Source: an uncultured Agathobacter sp. | Lineage (GTDB): Bacteria > Bacillota > Clostridia > Lachnospirales > Lachnospiraceae | Assembly: GCA_934316545.1 (NCBI GenBank) | Contig: CAKRDT010000013.1 | Location: 1 to 48,153, forward strand | DNA: 48,153 nt | Direction: 5' to 3' | Made by a program: the position numbers and the translations under genes | Notes under the pieces: generated by a model | Seen by the model: the letters and a program-made list of their open reading frames with translations, nothing else | What the model was told of the DNA's origin: nothing | The model's database searches: none | Shown here: positions 25,251 to 35,105 of the stretch, one piece after another | Layout of the letters: each line of letters opens with the position of its first letter | Position numbering within the stretch: position 1 is the first letter of the stretch

Positions 25251-25718
25251 CTAACCCAGATTCCTTACTTTAAAGTCTCTCTCAGCCTCCCGCTTCTGAT
25301 CCTTCTTGGCTATGTCCTGACGCTTATCATACAGCTTCTTTCCTTTTGCCAAGGCGACCTGAACCTTCACGAGACTTCCCTTGAAATAGACTTCCACCGG
25401 AACGATGGTGTAACCCTTCTGTGCAATCTTGCCCAGCATCTTCTGGATTTCCTTCTTGTGCATCAGAAGCTTGCGTGGACGAAGGGGATCCTTGTTAAAA
25501 ATATTTCCCTTCTCATACGGGCTGATATGCATACCATACAGGATCACCTCTCCATTCTCAATATGGATGAACGATTCCTTGATACTGCATTTGCCCATGC
25601 GCATGGATTTCACTTCCGTACCTGCCAAGGCGATACCGGCTTCGAAAGTCTCTTCGAGAAAATAATCGTGATAAACTTTCTTGTTGTTGGCTATTAACTT
25701 CTTGGCTTCCTTCGCCAT
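25251..25718 (-). CDS. smpB: SsrA-binding protein SmpB
   Basis: The 155-residue RNA-binding protein carries tmRNA to stalled ribosomes. Family landmarks are [57 protein letters not shown] and the basic C-terminal tail [35 protein letters not shown] precedes the ATG at 25716-25718, so an upstream in-frame ATG is rejected. The last codons and TAG stop lie in the duplicated ssrA sequence. It follows rnr by 120 nt and precedes ssrA. Confidence 0.97.
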   Translation of the reverse strand: MAKEAKKLIANNKKVYHDYFLEETFEAGIALAGTEVKSMRMGKCSIKESFIHIENGEVILYGMHISPYEKGNIFNKDPLRPRKLLMHKKEIQKMLGKIAQKGYTIVPVEVYFKGSLVKVQVALAKGKKLYDKRQDIAKKDQKREAERDFKVRNLG

Positions 25719-25838
25719 CCCGGTATCCTCCTTTCCGGTTTCATACACAATCTGTACCATATAGAATATATGATTTTTTCCAAAAAATCAACACACAAAT
25801 GGAAATAATTATCCGTGCGGAAAATCCGACAAAATCCT

Positions 25839-28058
25839 TTATTTTTCGTCGTCCTCCCCGGCAAGAACAAAGTCGATTGTCCGCATGATCCGATCGCAGT
25901 GTTCAATGCGAATCTTCACTTTCTGTCCCAATTTAAATCTGCGGTTCGTTGCCTCTCCGACCAGTTCGTAGGTATCCTCGTAATACTGATAGAAATCATC
26001 GGTCAGATCCGTCACGCGGACAAGTCCTTCCACCGTATTCTCCAACTCCACAAAGAAGCCCCACTCTGTCACACCGGAGATCACACCCTCGAACTCCTCG
26101 CCGATGTGCTGCTCCATATACTGTACCTTCTTGAGTTTGATCGTCTCGCGTTCCGCCTCATCCGCACGGCGCTCCATCTCGCTCGAATGTTTCGCCACTT
26201 CCGGCAGAATATGCTCATAATGGTCGATCTGCTTCTCATTCAGCCTGCCGCGCAGACTCTCCTTGATAATGCGGTGGATCTGCAGATCCGGATACCGTCG
26301 GATCGGTGATGTAAAGTGACAATAGCAATCGGCTGCCAGACCAAAGTGCCCAGTATTGTCAACCGTATACCGCGCCTGCTTCATGGAACGAAGCGTCAGC
26401 CGGCTGATGAGTGCCTCCTCCTGCGTTCCTTCAATCTTCTGCAGAAGTTTCTGCAACTCCTTCGGATGTACTTCATCCGCACCGGTATGGAGCGAATAAC
26501 CAAAGTTATTGATAAACGTGGAAAGCTTCTGGATCTTCTCCGTGTCCGGATTTTCATGCGTTCGATACACGAACGGAAGCTCCCGCCAATAAAAATCCGA
26601 AGCAACCGTCTCATTTGCGGCAAGCATAAAATCCTCGATGATCTTCGTTGCCACGTTGCGGTCATAGGGGCGGATATCGATCGGATTGCCCTCCGGGTCA
26701 AGGATCACCTTCGTCTCCGGGAAGTCAAAGTCGATCGAACCGCGCTTCATACGCTTTTTCCGTAAAATGCCGGCTAACTTCTCCATCCGCACAAACATCG
26801 GCACGAGCGCCTCATACTCCTTAAGCAGCGCCTTCTGCTGCACGCAAAGCTTCTCCTTTTCCGCATTTTCAGCCGATGCTTCCGATGGATTTTCCACAGG
26901 CTTCTCCGTCAGCCCGTGATACGCCTCCAGAATATTCTTCACCTGCGTATAACTCATCCTGCGGTCCACACAGATCACCGTCTCCGCAATCGTGTGATCA
27001 ATGACCTCGCCCTTCGGGTTGATCGTCATAATGCAACTAAGTGCCAGACGGTTCTCCCCCTGATTTAAAGAACAGATTCCGTTGGACAAAGCATGCGGCA
27101 GCATCGGGATCACACGATCCACCAGATAAACGGAAGTACCGCGTTTTAATGCTTCTACATCTAACGCACTGTGCTCCTGCACATAATTTGACACATCCGC
27201 GATATGCACACCGAGGATATAATTGTCACCGTCCATGGTGACCGATACCGCATCGTCGAGATCCTTTGCATCTTCGCCGTCGATCGTTACCATCTGCCAG
27301 TCGCGCAGATCCATGCGCCCCGCCATATCCGCATCCGATACCGGCTTTGCCACATTCTCGACCTGCTTGAACACTTTCTCATCAAACTCAACAGGAAGTC
27401 CATACGCACGGACAAGCGAGAGGATGTCTACGCCCGGATCATTGATATGTCCCAGGATTTCGATAACCTTGCCTTCCGGCTTCTTGTCTTTCTTCCCGTA
27501 GCTCGTCACTTCAACGACCACCTTGTGTCCGCTGACCGCTCCCTTTGAGCGCTCCTGCGGAATAAAGACATCCGAACCGAACTTGGGATTATCCGGCACC
27601 GCAAATCCAAATGTCTTACTCTGTTCGTAAGTACACACCACCTGCTTCATGCCGCGCTCAAGGATCTTAACAACCGTACCTTCTCTTCGTCTGCCACTCG
27701 TCACCGGAGAGACCGTGATCTCAACCGTATCCATGTGCATCGCACCGTTCGTCTGCGACTCCGGAATAAAGATATCTTCCGTTTCCCCTTCCACCGACAC
27801 GAAACCGAATCCTTTCGGATGCGCTGTAAAAGTTCCGATCATCTTCTTAGCTTCGGACTTACTGTATTTGCCACGCTTCGAGCATTCGATCCTTCCTTCC
27901 GCCATCAGTTCCGCAAGAATTGCTTCCAGTTCCGGACGCTGCTCCTTCTTGACGCCGAGCACGATCGCCAGCTCCTTGATCTTCATCGGAACATACATGT
28001 TATCGCACATGAAATCATAGATCATTTTCTTTCTCTGTTCATATTTTGCATTCGACAT
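25839..28058 (-). CDS. rnr: Ribonuclease R
   Basis: The 739-residue 3'-5' exoribonuclease has an N-terminal winged helix (1-65) and cold-shock domains (about 75-225, GTFTAHPKGFGFVSVEG). The RNB catalytic core is marked by ARAYGLP and the acidic cluster TIDGEDAKDLDDAVSV. A C-terminal S1 domain follows (EEFEGVISGVTEWGFFVEL). It degrades structured and non-stop mRNA, which explains its place beside smpB-ssrA. The usual Lys-rich tail is very short, ending AGEDDEK. GAGGGGAGAAGT precedes the ATG. Confidence 0.97.
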   Translation of the reverse strand: MSNAKYEQRKKMIYDFMCDNMYVPMKIKELAIVLGVKKEQRPELEAILAELMAEGRIECSKRGKYSKSEAKKMIGTFTAHPKGFGFVSVEGETEDIFIPESQTNGAMHMDTVEITVSPVTSGRRREGTVVKILERGMKQVVCTYEQSKTFGFAVPDNPKFGSDVFIPQERSKGAVSGHKVVVEVTSYGKKDKKPEGKVIEILGHINDPGVDILSLVRAYGLPVEFDEKVFKQVENVAKPVSDADMAGRMDLRDWQMVTIDGEDAKDLDDAVSVTMDGDNYILGVHIADVSNYVQEHSALDVEALKRGTSVYLVDRVIPMLPHALSNGICSLNQGENRLALSCIMTINPKGEVIDHTIAETVICVDRRMSYTQVKNILEAYHGLTEKPVENPSEASAENAEKEKLCVQQKALLKEYEALVPMFVRMEKLAGILRKKRMKRGSIDFDFPETKVILDPEGNPIDIRPYDRNVATKIIEDFMLAANETVASDFYWRELPFVYRTHENPDTEKIQKLSTFINNFGYSLHTGADEVHPKELQKLLQKIEGTQEEALISRLTLRSMKQARYTVDNTGHFGLAADCYCHFTSPIRRYPDLQIHRIIKESLRGRLNEKQIDHYEHILPEVAKHSSEMERRADEAERETIKLKKVQYMEQHIGEEFEGVISGVTEWGFFVELENTVEGLVRVTDLTDDFYQYYEDTYELVGEATNRRFKLGQKVKIRIEHCDRIMRTIDFVLAGEDDEK

Positions 28059-28203
28059 ACTTCTCCCCTCCTCTCTTGTCCTTCTGAAAAATAAAGTGTG
28101 CGCTCGTCACGCGCGAGCGGTATGCTCAGCATAAACTTCATCTCCGCGGGCTGCGCATCCCCGCAGAGTGTTTTGATTCATAGGAAGGAATTTCCTATGA
28201 ATT

Positions 28204-28234
28204 AAAAAAGCTGCCGATCCTCATCGACAGCTTC
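28204..28234 (-). terminator. Terminator after secG
   Basis: AAGCTGCCGAT (28208-28218) pairs with ATCGACAGCTT (28223-28233) with one mismatch, followed on the minus strand by a T-run. Another perfect hairpin (ATTCATAGGAA/TTTCCTATGAAT) lies at about 28168-28196, giving rnr a structured leader. Confidence 0.8.
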
Positions 28235-28243
28235 ATCTTAATC

Positions 28244-28483
28244 TTACCAAATACCTAAATTCAGCACCATTGCAAGTACAAGGAACAGGATGACTGCTAC
28301 TCTTGTAAGCTTCACAAGCATTCCTTCCATAGAACGTCCCTTATTCTTACCCCAATAAGTCTCTGCTGCTCCGGCAATTGCACCAAGTCCTGCGGACTTA
28401 CCTTCCTGCATTAAGATAACTACTGTAATGATCACACTCAGTAAAATAAATACTACAGTTAAAATCGTATTTAAAACGGTCAC
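28244..28483 (-). CDS. secG: Preprotein translocase subunit SecG
   Basis: The 79-residue protein has two membrane helices around the conserved MQEGKSAGLGAIAG and WGKNKGRSMEGML loop, as in SecG. It assists SecYEG-driven protein export. I use the GTG at 28481-28483 because AGGAGG lies eight bases upstream; a GTG three codons earlier directly abuts that site. It lies between eno and rnr, the usual Firmicute order. Confidence 0.94.
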   Translation of the reverse strand: MTVLNTILTVVFILLSVIITVVILMQEGKSAGLGAIAGAAETYWGKNKGRSMEGMLVKLTRVAVILFLVLAMVLNLGIW

Positions 28484-28615
28484 GATTTCCACCTCCTAAA
28501 TTCTAAACTCACGACTAATCGAGTATAGCATATCCGCGGCACCATTTCAACTTCTTTTTACTTTTTTTATAAGATTCATTGTAAGATTCGATCAATTCGA
28601 AAGGGAAAGCGAAAT

Positions 28616-29980
28616 TTAAAGTTCCTCAAAGATTCTCAATAACTGATTATATTTGGCTGTCCGCTCGCCTCTGCATGGCGCGCCGGTCTTGATCCAGCCT
28701 GCATTGACTGCGACTGCAAGATCGGCGATAAACGAATCCTCTGTCTCACCGGAACGGTGCGAAATGACAGCCTTGTAGCCGCTTTTTTGTGCCAGCTCAA
28801 TTGCATCCATCGCCTCCGTCAACGTTCCGATCTGATTCACTTTAACCAATACCGCATTTGCCACGCCAAGATCCAGTCCACAGTGGATGCGCTTCACATT
28901 CGTCACAAACAGATCATCCCCGACAAGCAAAACTTCCGATCCAAGTCGCTTCGTCATCTCCTGCCATCCATCCCAATCATTTTCATCCAATCCGTCTTCG
29001 ATTGAGATCAGAGGAAATTCCTGTATCAGTTCCTCATAGAGTGCAATCATCTCCTGTGCACTTCTTGTAACCTCACCTGTATTCCCTGCCTGTTGCCGTT
29101 TCGATGCTTCCGCCGAATCCGGTATCTTCGCCGCTTCTGCCTTTTTTTGCATATTTAAAACTTCTTTTGCTCTTGTCTCGCCCGGGAAATGATACATACC
29201 ATCCTCATCACTGTATAATTCAGATGCTGCTGCATCCATCGCAAAAGCGATATCACTGCCCACCATATACCCTGCCTTCTCTACCGCACGCGACAAGTAA
29301 GAGAATACTTCTTTTGCATTTGCAAAATCCGGCGCAAAACCACCTTCATCACCGATTGCTGTCAACATACCATCCTCATGCAGAATCTGCCTGAGAAAAT
29401 GATAGACCTCCGCCCCCATGCGAAGTGCCTGCGAAAAAGAATCCGCTCCGACCGGAACAATCATAAATTCCTGAAAATCAAGTGAATTCTTTGCATGTAC
29501 ACCACCATTGATCACATTCATCGTTGGCATCGGCCATCGTTTCGCATTTGTTCCTCCCAGATAACGGTAAAGCGGTTCATTCATCGCATTTGCTGCGCAT
29601 CTTGCGCAGGCAAGTGACACTCCAAGCAAAGCATTCGCGCCAAGATTCCCCTTATTGTCGGTTCCATCCAATTCCACCAGTTTCCGATCAATACGTACCT
29701 GGTCAAGAACATTCATCCCAATCAGTTCCTGCTGGATCCGATTATTAATATGCTCCACGACGTTCCGCACGCCAAGCCCGAAATACTCTTTCTCTCCGTC
29801 CCGAAGCTCAATCGCCTCGAATCTTCCGGTACTTGCGCCGGACGGCACGGATTCACGTCCTGTATACTTGATCCCATTATCTTCACGCTGCGCAGTCACT
29901 TCCACCTCAACCGTAGGATTTCCTCTCGAATCTAAAATTTGTCTCCCGTGAACTTCAAGAATGATAACTTTTAATGACAT
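28616..29980 (-). CDS. eno: Enolase
   Basis: The 454-residue glycolytic enzyme converts 2-phosphoglycerate to phosphoenolpyruvate. Conserved stretches are [51 protein letters not shown] and [19 protein letters not shown]. An insertion at about residues 268-304, rich in Ala, Lys and Gln, sits between HFPGE and TRSAQEM and makes it about 20-25 residues longer than usual. The ribosome binding site GGGAGGCT lies in a hairpin at 29985-30022. It follows purB and precedes secG on the same strand. Confidence 0.97.
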   Translation of the reverse strand: MSLKVIILEVHGRQILDSRGNPTVEVEVTAQREDNGIKYTGRESVPSGASTGRFEAIELRDGEKEYFGLGVRNVVEHINNRIQQELIGMNVLDQVRIDRKLVELDGTDNKGNLGANALLGVSLACARCAANAMNEPLYRYLGGTNAKRWPMPTMNVINGGVHAKNSLDFQEFMIVPVGADSFSQALRMGAEVYHFLRQILHEDGMLTAIGDEGGFAPDFANAKEVFSYLSRAVEKAGYMVGSDIAFAMDAAASELYSDEDGMYHFPGETRAKEVLNMQKKAEAAKIPDSAEASKRQQAGNTGEVTRSAQEMIALYEELIQEFPLISIEDGLDENDWDGWQEMTKRLGSEVLLVGDDLFVTNVKRIHCGLDLGVANAVLVKVNQIGTLTEAMDAIELAQKSGYKAVISHRSGETEDSFIADLAVAVNAGWIKTGAPCRGERTAKYNQLLRIFEEL

Positions 29981-29984
29981 AAAA

Positions 29985-30031
29985 AGCCTCCCTTTTTGCT
30001 AGTAACATAACCAAGGGAGGCTCATTTTATA
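29985..30031 (-). promoter_or_regulatory. Enolase leader hairpin overlapping the ribosome binding site
   Basis: AGCCTCCCTT (minus strand 30022-30013) pairs perfectly with AAGGGAGGCT (29994-29985). The second arm contains the ribosome binding site, and a short T-run leads straight into the ATG at 29978-29980. A possible extended -10 (TGTATAAAAT, core 30026-30031) would start the RNA within the first arm. The hairpin also has the shape of a terminator for purB. Confidence 0.6.
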
Positions 30032-30111
30032 CATTTTTATTTCATCATCCAAAGTTCCAGCGCTTATGCTCATGCGATTACGCACTGCCCGCGTTTTCCC
30101 ATCGCCTGATT

Positions 30112-31563
30112 CTACACGTTAATCTCCGCTTTCACACCAAGTTCCTCTTTATTTGCATCAAGAATTGGGCGAACCACATCGCGAAGGAATACCTCAACCT
30201 GACGAGGCGCACGACCAACATACAGCTCAGGCTTTAAATTAGCCTCAATCTGTTCCTTCGTCAGACCAAACGCCGGATCCGCTGCGATAAGGTCAACCAG
30301 ATTGTTATCCTTACCTTCTTCCTTTACGGTCTTGCCGGCTTCCATGGAAAGCTGACGGATCTTCTCATGAAGTTCCTGACGATTTCCACCCTGTTTTACG
30401 GCATCCATCATAATGTTCTCTGTTGCCATAAACGGAATCTCTGCCATAAAGTGCTTGTAGATTACCTTCGGGTATACAACGAGTCCGTCTACAACATTTA
30501 AGCACAGATCAAGAATTCCGTCGATTGCAAGAAATCCTTCCGGTACCGATAATCTCTTGTTTGCGGAGTCATCAAGGGTTCTCTCAAACCACTGTGTAGC
30601 CGATGTGATTGCCGGGTTTAAAGCATCAACCATCACGTAGCGTGACAGGGAAGCGATACGCTCACTTCTCATTGGATTACGTTTGTAAGCCATAGCGGAA
30701 GATCCGATCTGGTTCTTCTCAAAAGGCTCCTCCACTTCCTTCAGATGCTGAAGAAGGCGGATATCATTTGACATCTTGTGCGCACTGGCGGCAATGCCTG
30801 CCAAAACATTTAATACTCTTGTATCGACTTTTCTGGAGTAAGTCTGTCCAGATACCGGATAACATGCCTTGAATCCCATCTTCTCAGCAATCATCGGATC
30901 AATCTTATCGATGGTCTCCTGATCTCCGTCAAAAAGCTCTAAGAAGCTGGCCTGTGTTCCGGTTGTTCCCTTAGAACCGAGAAGCTTAAGTGTACTCTGT
31001 ACATACTCCAGATCCTCCAGATCCATCAGGAATTCCTGTGTCCAAAGCGTTGCTCTCTTACCAACGGTTGTCGGCTGTGCCGGCTGGAAATGAGTGAAAG
31101 CAAGTGTCGGCTGATCCTTGTACTTTTCTGCGAAATTGGCAAGCTCAGCGATCACGCTGACAAGTTTCTTATGAACAAGCTTTAAGGCCTCATTCATCAC
31201 GATAATATCAGTATTGTCGCCAACGTAACAGGAAGTTGCTCCAAGATGGATGATTCCGGCCGCCTTCGGGCACTGCTGGCCATATGCATATACGTGGCTC
31301 ATGACATCGTGGCGGACCAGCTTCTCACGCTCCTTGGCAACATCGTAATTGATATCATCAACATGCGCTTTCAGCTCATCAATCTGCTCCTGTGTGATGA
31401 CCGGCTTACCATTCTCGGATAAGCCAAGCTCCATCTCAGTCTCAGCCAATGCGATCCAAAGTTTTCTCCATGTAGAAAACTTCATATCCTGTGAGAAAAT
31501 GTACTGCATCTCCTTGCTCGCATAACGCTCGGAAAGCGGACTTGTATATCTATCTGTACTCAT
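30112..31563 (-). CDS. purB: Adenylosuccinate lyase
   Basis: The 483-residue enzyme acts twice in purine synthesis, splitting SAICAR and adenylosuccinate with release of fumarate. The family signature SSAMAYKRNPMRSERI is intact, with HLGATSCYVGDN and FTHFQPAQPTTVGKR in place. AAGGAGAACGCA precedes the ATG at 31561-31563, so I do not use an ATG 13 codons upstream. It is third in a purC-purF-purB run. Confidence 0.97.
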   Translation of the reverse strand: MSTDRYTSPLSERYASKEMQYIFSQDMKFSTWRKLWIALAETEMELGLSENGKPVITQEQIDELKAHVDDINYDVAKEREKLVRHDVMSHVYAYGQQCPKAAGIIHLGATSCYVGDNTDIIVMNEALKLVHKKLVSVIAELANFAEKYKDQPTLAFTHFQPAQPTTVGKRATLWTQEFLMDLEDLEYVQSTLKLLGSKGTTGTQASFLELFDGDQETIDKIDPMIAEKMGFKACYPVSGQTYSRKVDTRVLNVLAGIAASAHKMSNDIRLLQHLKEVEEPFEKNQIGSSAMAYKRNPMRSERIASLSRYVMVDALNPAITSATQWFERTLDDSANKRLSVPEGFLAIDGILDLCLNVVDGLVVYPKVIYKHFMAEIPFMATENIMMDAVKQGGNRQELHEKIRQLSMEAGKTVKEEGKDNNLVDLIAADPAFGLTKEQIEANLKPELYVGRAPRQVEVFLRDVVRPILDANKEELGVKAEINV

Positions 31564-31691
31564 TGCGTTCTCCTTTACCATTGTCCGTTTTGCTGAAAAC
31601 ACTCCCGCATATTCAGGATCAAACGGCTCTCTATTTGATTATTCTATGCACCATATGATCTACCGTAATGTGCATCGCAGTTATCACAATT

Positions 31692-33179
31692 TTATGAGCG
31701 GCTCATCTTTCGTTCCAGGTCAATCTCCTTGTCGTAATATTCACCGCGGATATCTCCTTTCGGCGGTTCCATCGGGTACTCTCCTGTAAAGCATCCCTTA
31801 CAGATCGGCAGTCCCTCAACCATCTCGGAGAGACGGTCAATTCCAAGATATCCAAGAGAATCCGCACCGATGATCTTGCGGATATCCTCAATAGAACGAT
31901 TGTAGGCGATCAGCTGCTCTCTTGCCGGAATATCGGTTCCGAAGTAACAAGGCCACAGGAATGGCGGCGAACTGATCCTTACATGTACCTCTGTTGCACC
32001 CGCATTTCGCAACATACGAACGATACGATCCGATGTGGTTCCACGAACGATCGAATCATCGATCATGATCACGCGTTTGCCGGCAACTGCCTCGCGAAGC
32101 ACATTCAGCTTCACCTGTACGCTCGACTCCCTGCTGCTCTGCTTCGGCTTAATAAACGTTCTTCCAACGTACCCATTCTTGACGAAAGCAGTACCGTACG
32201 GGATGCCGGACTCAAGCGAATATCCGAGCGCTGCTGCATTACCGGATTCCGGTACCCCCGTCACGAGATCCGCCTCAACCGGTGAATCCTGTGCAAGGAA
32301 GCGTCCCGCCTGTATCCGGCTTGCGTATACGCTTTTCCCATCAATGTGGCTGTCCGGTCTTGCAAAATAAATATATTCAAAGATGCATCGCGCTTCTTTT
32401 TCCTTCGGAAGCGCCATCGTCAGATCCGACTCGATACCTTTGTCCTTTGTAATGGTTACGACCTCACCCGGACGCACATCACGTACAAACTCCGCTCCGA
32501 TCGTATCCAGAGCACAAGTCTCGGAGGTCACGATGTATGCATTGTCCCGCTTACCGATACAAAGAGGCTTAAATCCGAACGGATCTCTGGCAGCGATCAG
32601 CTTACGCGGACTTGATACAACTAAGGCATAAGCGCCTTTTAACTTCTCACATGCTCTGCGCACGGCTTCCTCCGCAGTGGCAGATTTCAAACGCTCACGC
32701 GCGATATGGTAAGCGATCACCTCAGAGTCGATCGTTGTCTGGAAGATGGCACCTGTGTACTCAAGATCATGTCTTAATTCATTCGCATTGATCAGATTAC
32801 CATTGTGCGCCAATGCCAAAGTACCTTTCACATAGTTGAGTACCAGTGGCTGCGCGTTCTCTCTGGTCGAGGATCCGGCTGTGGAATAACGCACATGTCC
32901 AACACCGATATCCCCTTTCAGTTCCTCTAACTGATCCGGTGTAAACACTTCATTAACCAGACCCATCCCCTTATAGGAGATTACTTTTCCCTTCGGTCCG
33001 TTCGTGTCACTGACTGCGATACCGCAGCTCTCCTGACCACGATGCTGCAACGCAAACAATCCGTAATAGATGGAAGATGCCACATCGTTGCCATCAAAGT
33101 CGTACATTCCGAAGACACCACACTCTTCGTGCAAAACATCTTCGTCATATGTGCTGTCAAAACATTTATTCTGATTCAT
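31692..33179 (-). CDS. purF: Amidophosphoribosyltransferase
   Basis: The 495-residue enzyme catalyses the first committed step of purine synthesis. A 19-residue propeptide precedes the nucleophile in EECGVFGMYD, as in B. subtilis PurF, which is matured by cleavage. The PRPP motif is VIMIDDSIVRGTTSDRIV. Cysteines for a 4Fe-4S cluster are seen in ARCIFEYIY, WPCYFGTD and CKGCFTGEYP. TTGGAGATTTAGA precedes the ATG. It starts 21 nt past purC. Confidence 0.97.
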   Translation of the reverse strand: MNQNKCFDSTYDEDVLHEECGVFGMYDFDGNDVASSIYYGLFALQHRGQESCGIAVSDTNGPKGKVISYKGMGLVNEVFTPDQLEELKGDIGVGHVRYSTAGSSTRENAQPLVLNYVKGTLALAHNGNLINANELRHDLEYTGAIFQTTIDSEVIAYHIARERLKSATAEEAVRRACEKLKGAYALVVSSPRKLIAARDPFGFKPLCIGKRDNAYIVTSETCALDTIGAEFVRDVRPGEVVTITKDKGIESDLTMALPKEKEARCIFEYIYFARPDSHIDGKSVYASRIQAGRFLAQDSPVEADLVTGVPESGNAAALGYSLESGIPYGTAFVKNGYVGRTFIKPKQSSRESSVQVKLNVLREAVAGKRVIMIDDSIVRGTTSDRIVRMLRNAGATEVHVRISSPPFLWPCYFGTDIPAREQLIAYNRSIEDIRKIIGADSLGYLGIDRLSEMVEGLPICKGCFTGEYPMEPPKGDIRGEYYDKEIDLERKMSRS

Positions 33180-33200
33180 TCTAAATCTCCAACTGTAGGT

Positions 33201-34076
33201 TTATCTTGTAAAAGGCTTTCCGGTCAAAAGCTCATAAGCTTCCTTGTACTTATCAACTGTCTTTGTCACTACTTCTTCCGGAAGCAGGAAATCATTGTCC
33301 GGATTTGCCTTCAGCCAGTCTCTTACATACTGCTTGTCAAAAGAAGGCTGTCCCTGTCCCGGCTTGTATCCCTCAAGTGGCCAGAATCTTGAACTGTCCG
33401 GTGTCAGCATCTCATCTCCGAGAACAACCTTGCCATTCTCATCGAGACCAAACTCAAACTTCGTATCTGCGATAATGATGCCTTTGCTTAATGCATACTC
33501 CGCACACTTCTTATATAATGCGATCGTACAATCCTTGATCTGTGTTGCATAATCCAATCCTTTTCCCGGATAGATTTTTTCAAGGACTTCTACCGACTGC
33601 TCAAAGGAAATGTTCTCATCATGATCACCAAGATCAGCCTTTGTACTCGGTGTGTAGATCGGCTCAGGCAGCTTGTCAGACTCAACAAGTCCTTCCGGAA
33701 GCTTGATGCCGCAGACCGTTCCATTCTCCTTGTAACTTGCCCAGCCGCTTCCTGTAATGTATCCACGAACGATACACTCGATTGGAAGCATCTCAAGCTT
33801 CTTGCACATCATACTGTTTCCGTCAAAACGCTCCTGCTGGAAGAACTCCGGCATATCTTTTACATCAACAGAAAGCATATGGTTTGGAACCACATCCTTA
33901 GTGAAATCAAACCAGAACTTGGACATCTGGGTGAGAATCGCCCCCTTGTCTGTAATCTTGTTCTTCAAGATATTGTCAAATGCTGAAATACGGTCAGTTG
34001 CAACGATAATCAGACTCTCTCCGTTATCATATACTTCTCTTACTTTACCCTCTTTGAACGGTTTAAATTCCTGCAT
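33201..34076 (-). CDS. purC: SAICAR synthetase
   Basis: The 291-residue enzyme joins aspartate to CAIR with ATP. FKEGKVREVYDNGESLIIVA, ATDRISAFDNILKNKI and VRGYITGSGWASYKENGTV are typical, as is the DTKFEFGLDENGKVVLGDE region of the long-form enzyme. GGAGG lies ten bases before the ATG. It is first in the purine run behind a strong promoter at 34154-34183. I see no purine riboswitch in the leader. Confidence 0.97.
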   Translation of the reverse strand: MQEFKPFKEGKVREVYDNGESLIIVATDRISAFDNILKNKITDKGAILTQMSKFWFDFTKDVVPNHMLSVDVKDMPEFFQQERFDGNSMMCKKLEMLPIECIVRGYITGSGWASYKENGTVCGIKLPEGLVESDKLPEPIYTPSTKADLGDHDENISFEQSVEVLEKIYPGKGLDYATQIKDCTIALYKKCAEYALSKGIIIADTKFEFGLDENGKVVLGDEMLTPDSSRFWPLEGYKPGQGQPSFDKQYVRDWLKANPDNDFLLPEEVVTKTVDKYKEAYELLTGKPFTR

Positions 34077-34153
34077 GTTCTTATGTCCTCCATCCTATGC
34101 TTTCGAATTATTTTTGTTGTCAGCGTCAAAAGTCTCTTTGACTAACTATCAAA

Positions 34154-34183
34154 ATTATAATACAGCGGCTTTTGGAAAGTCAA
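34154..34183 (-). promoter_or_regulatory. Promoter for purC-purF-purB
   Basis: Minus-strand TTGACT (34178-34183) and consensus TATAAT (34154-34159) are 18 nt apart. The leader is about 70 nt. Confidence 0.75.
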
Positions 34184-34306
34184 TGAATTTGGCTTAGGCA
34201 ATGCACCTTGCCGGCATAGAAAAAAAGTCATTATTTATTAGTGTTTTTGTGTATATTTTATCTATCATTAGATATGCTTATATATCCATGTCAGTCTGCT
34301 TATACA

Positions 34307-34818
34307 GTGCATCAAATTCGGGGTTGGCGTGATCAGATAGAGGTTCAAAAACGGACGATACCGGATTCATAAGATAAGATTCGAAAATTAGCAGTAAATG
34401 TTCAATAGCTGACGGACTTTGAACGATACCGACTTTCTCTCAGCTTTTTCTGCGAGATAACTCCTGCAACGATTTTGGATAGTTTTTCATCACATGAAAC
34501 AATCATGCAATTATCCGAAACAATGGAACGCAGGAGCAGTCGCAGAAAAGATCTTCGATAAAGTGTATCGTCCAAAATCCTGTTGGTTGAATACGTTTGC
34601 TGCTAATTTTCTTTTTTATTCTTTGAATCCGATATCTATTTATTTAAGAAATGCTTATCTGATGCACGCCAAAAATTTGCTACATAGTAAGGGGAAAATA
34701 ATCGGATAAAAATTGAAACTTAAAAATGGATAATCATTTACACACGCCAAAATTTGCTGCATAGTAGATAATAAAAATTGACGCGCGGTGTTATTTTACA
34801 AGTAAATGTAAGATTTCG
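34307..34818 (-). repeat. Large foldback repeat element, copy 2 (inverted)
   Basis: Relative to copy 1 it is inverted. Pairing arms are TGGCGTGATCAGATA (34325-34339) with 34656-34671, GATACCGGATTC (34357-34368) with 34625-34636, GAAAATTAGCAG (34383-34394) with its perfect complement at about 34600-34611, and an inner hairpin (34447-34468 with 34530-34550) of unrelated sequence. The inner hairpin is shorter than in copies 1 and 3. The outer module CACGCCAAAAATTTGC is present twice (34665 and 34743). The right edge is the shared 5' end module. Confidence 0.85.
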
Positions 34819-35043
34819 CCGCGCGTGATTTATTTTATGTGTAGCGTTAGCGAACAAGCGGAATAAGGATGGAGGTGTCCCGACAGGCGGGACAAAATAG
34901 GGAAAAATTGATTCTATTTCCAATTTTTTCTGCCGGTCATATGATTTCAGATCTTCTTCTTGAACAGATTTCCACTTTTCTCTCAGGGTCATTTGGTCGT
35001 GGGCGCAGTGAAAAGAAATATTACATAGTGCCCCACTTGACAA
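34738..35043 (-). CDS. Unrecognised ORF, probable remnant
   Basis: A 101-codon ORF covers the inner flank of repeat copy 2. The first 55 residues look protein-like (HDQMTLREKWKSVQEEDLK), but the last third is translated from the repeat's 5' module. There is no ribosome binding site. GTGCCCC occurs twice near its start (about 35029 and 35057), suggesting a decayed insertion element. I would not treat it as a functional gene. Confidence 0.2.
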   Translation of the reverse strand: MSSGALCNISFHCAHDQMTLREKWKSVQEEDLKSYDRQKKLEIESIFPYFVPPVGTPPSLFRLFANATHKINHARRNLTFTCKITPRVNFYYLLCSKFWRV

Positions 35044-35105
35044 AATTTGTAAGAGGGTGCCCCATATGCCGGGATATTTTGAAACTGATTTTCTGAATAG
35101 AGAAG

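Noticed and set aside
34077..34160. Purine riboswitch before purC
   Set aside because: The leader is about 70 nt and I could not find the three-way junction with paired loops typical of that class.
34307..34818. Group II intron or retron RNA
   Set aside because: No reverse transcriptase ORF is nearby and I could not find a domain V-like hairpin or a recognisable msr/msd layout.
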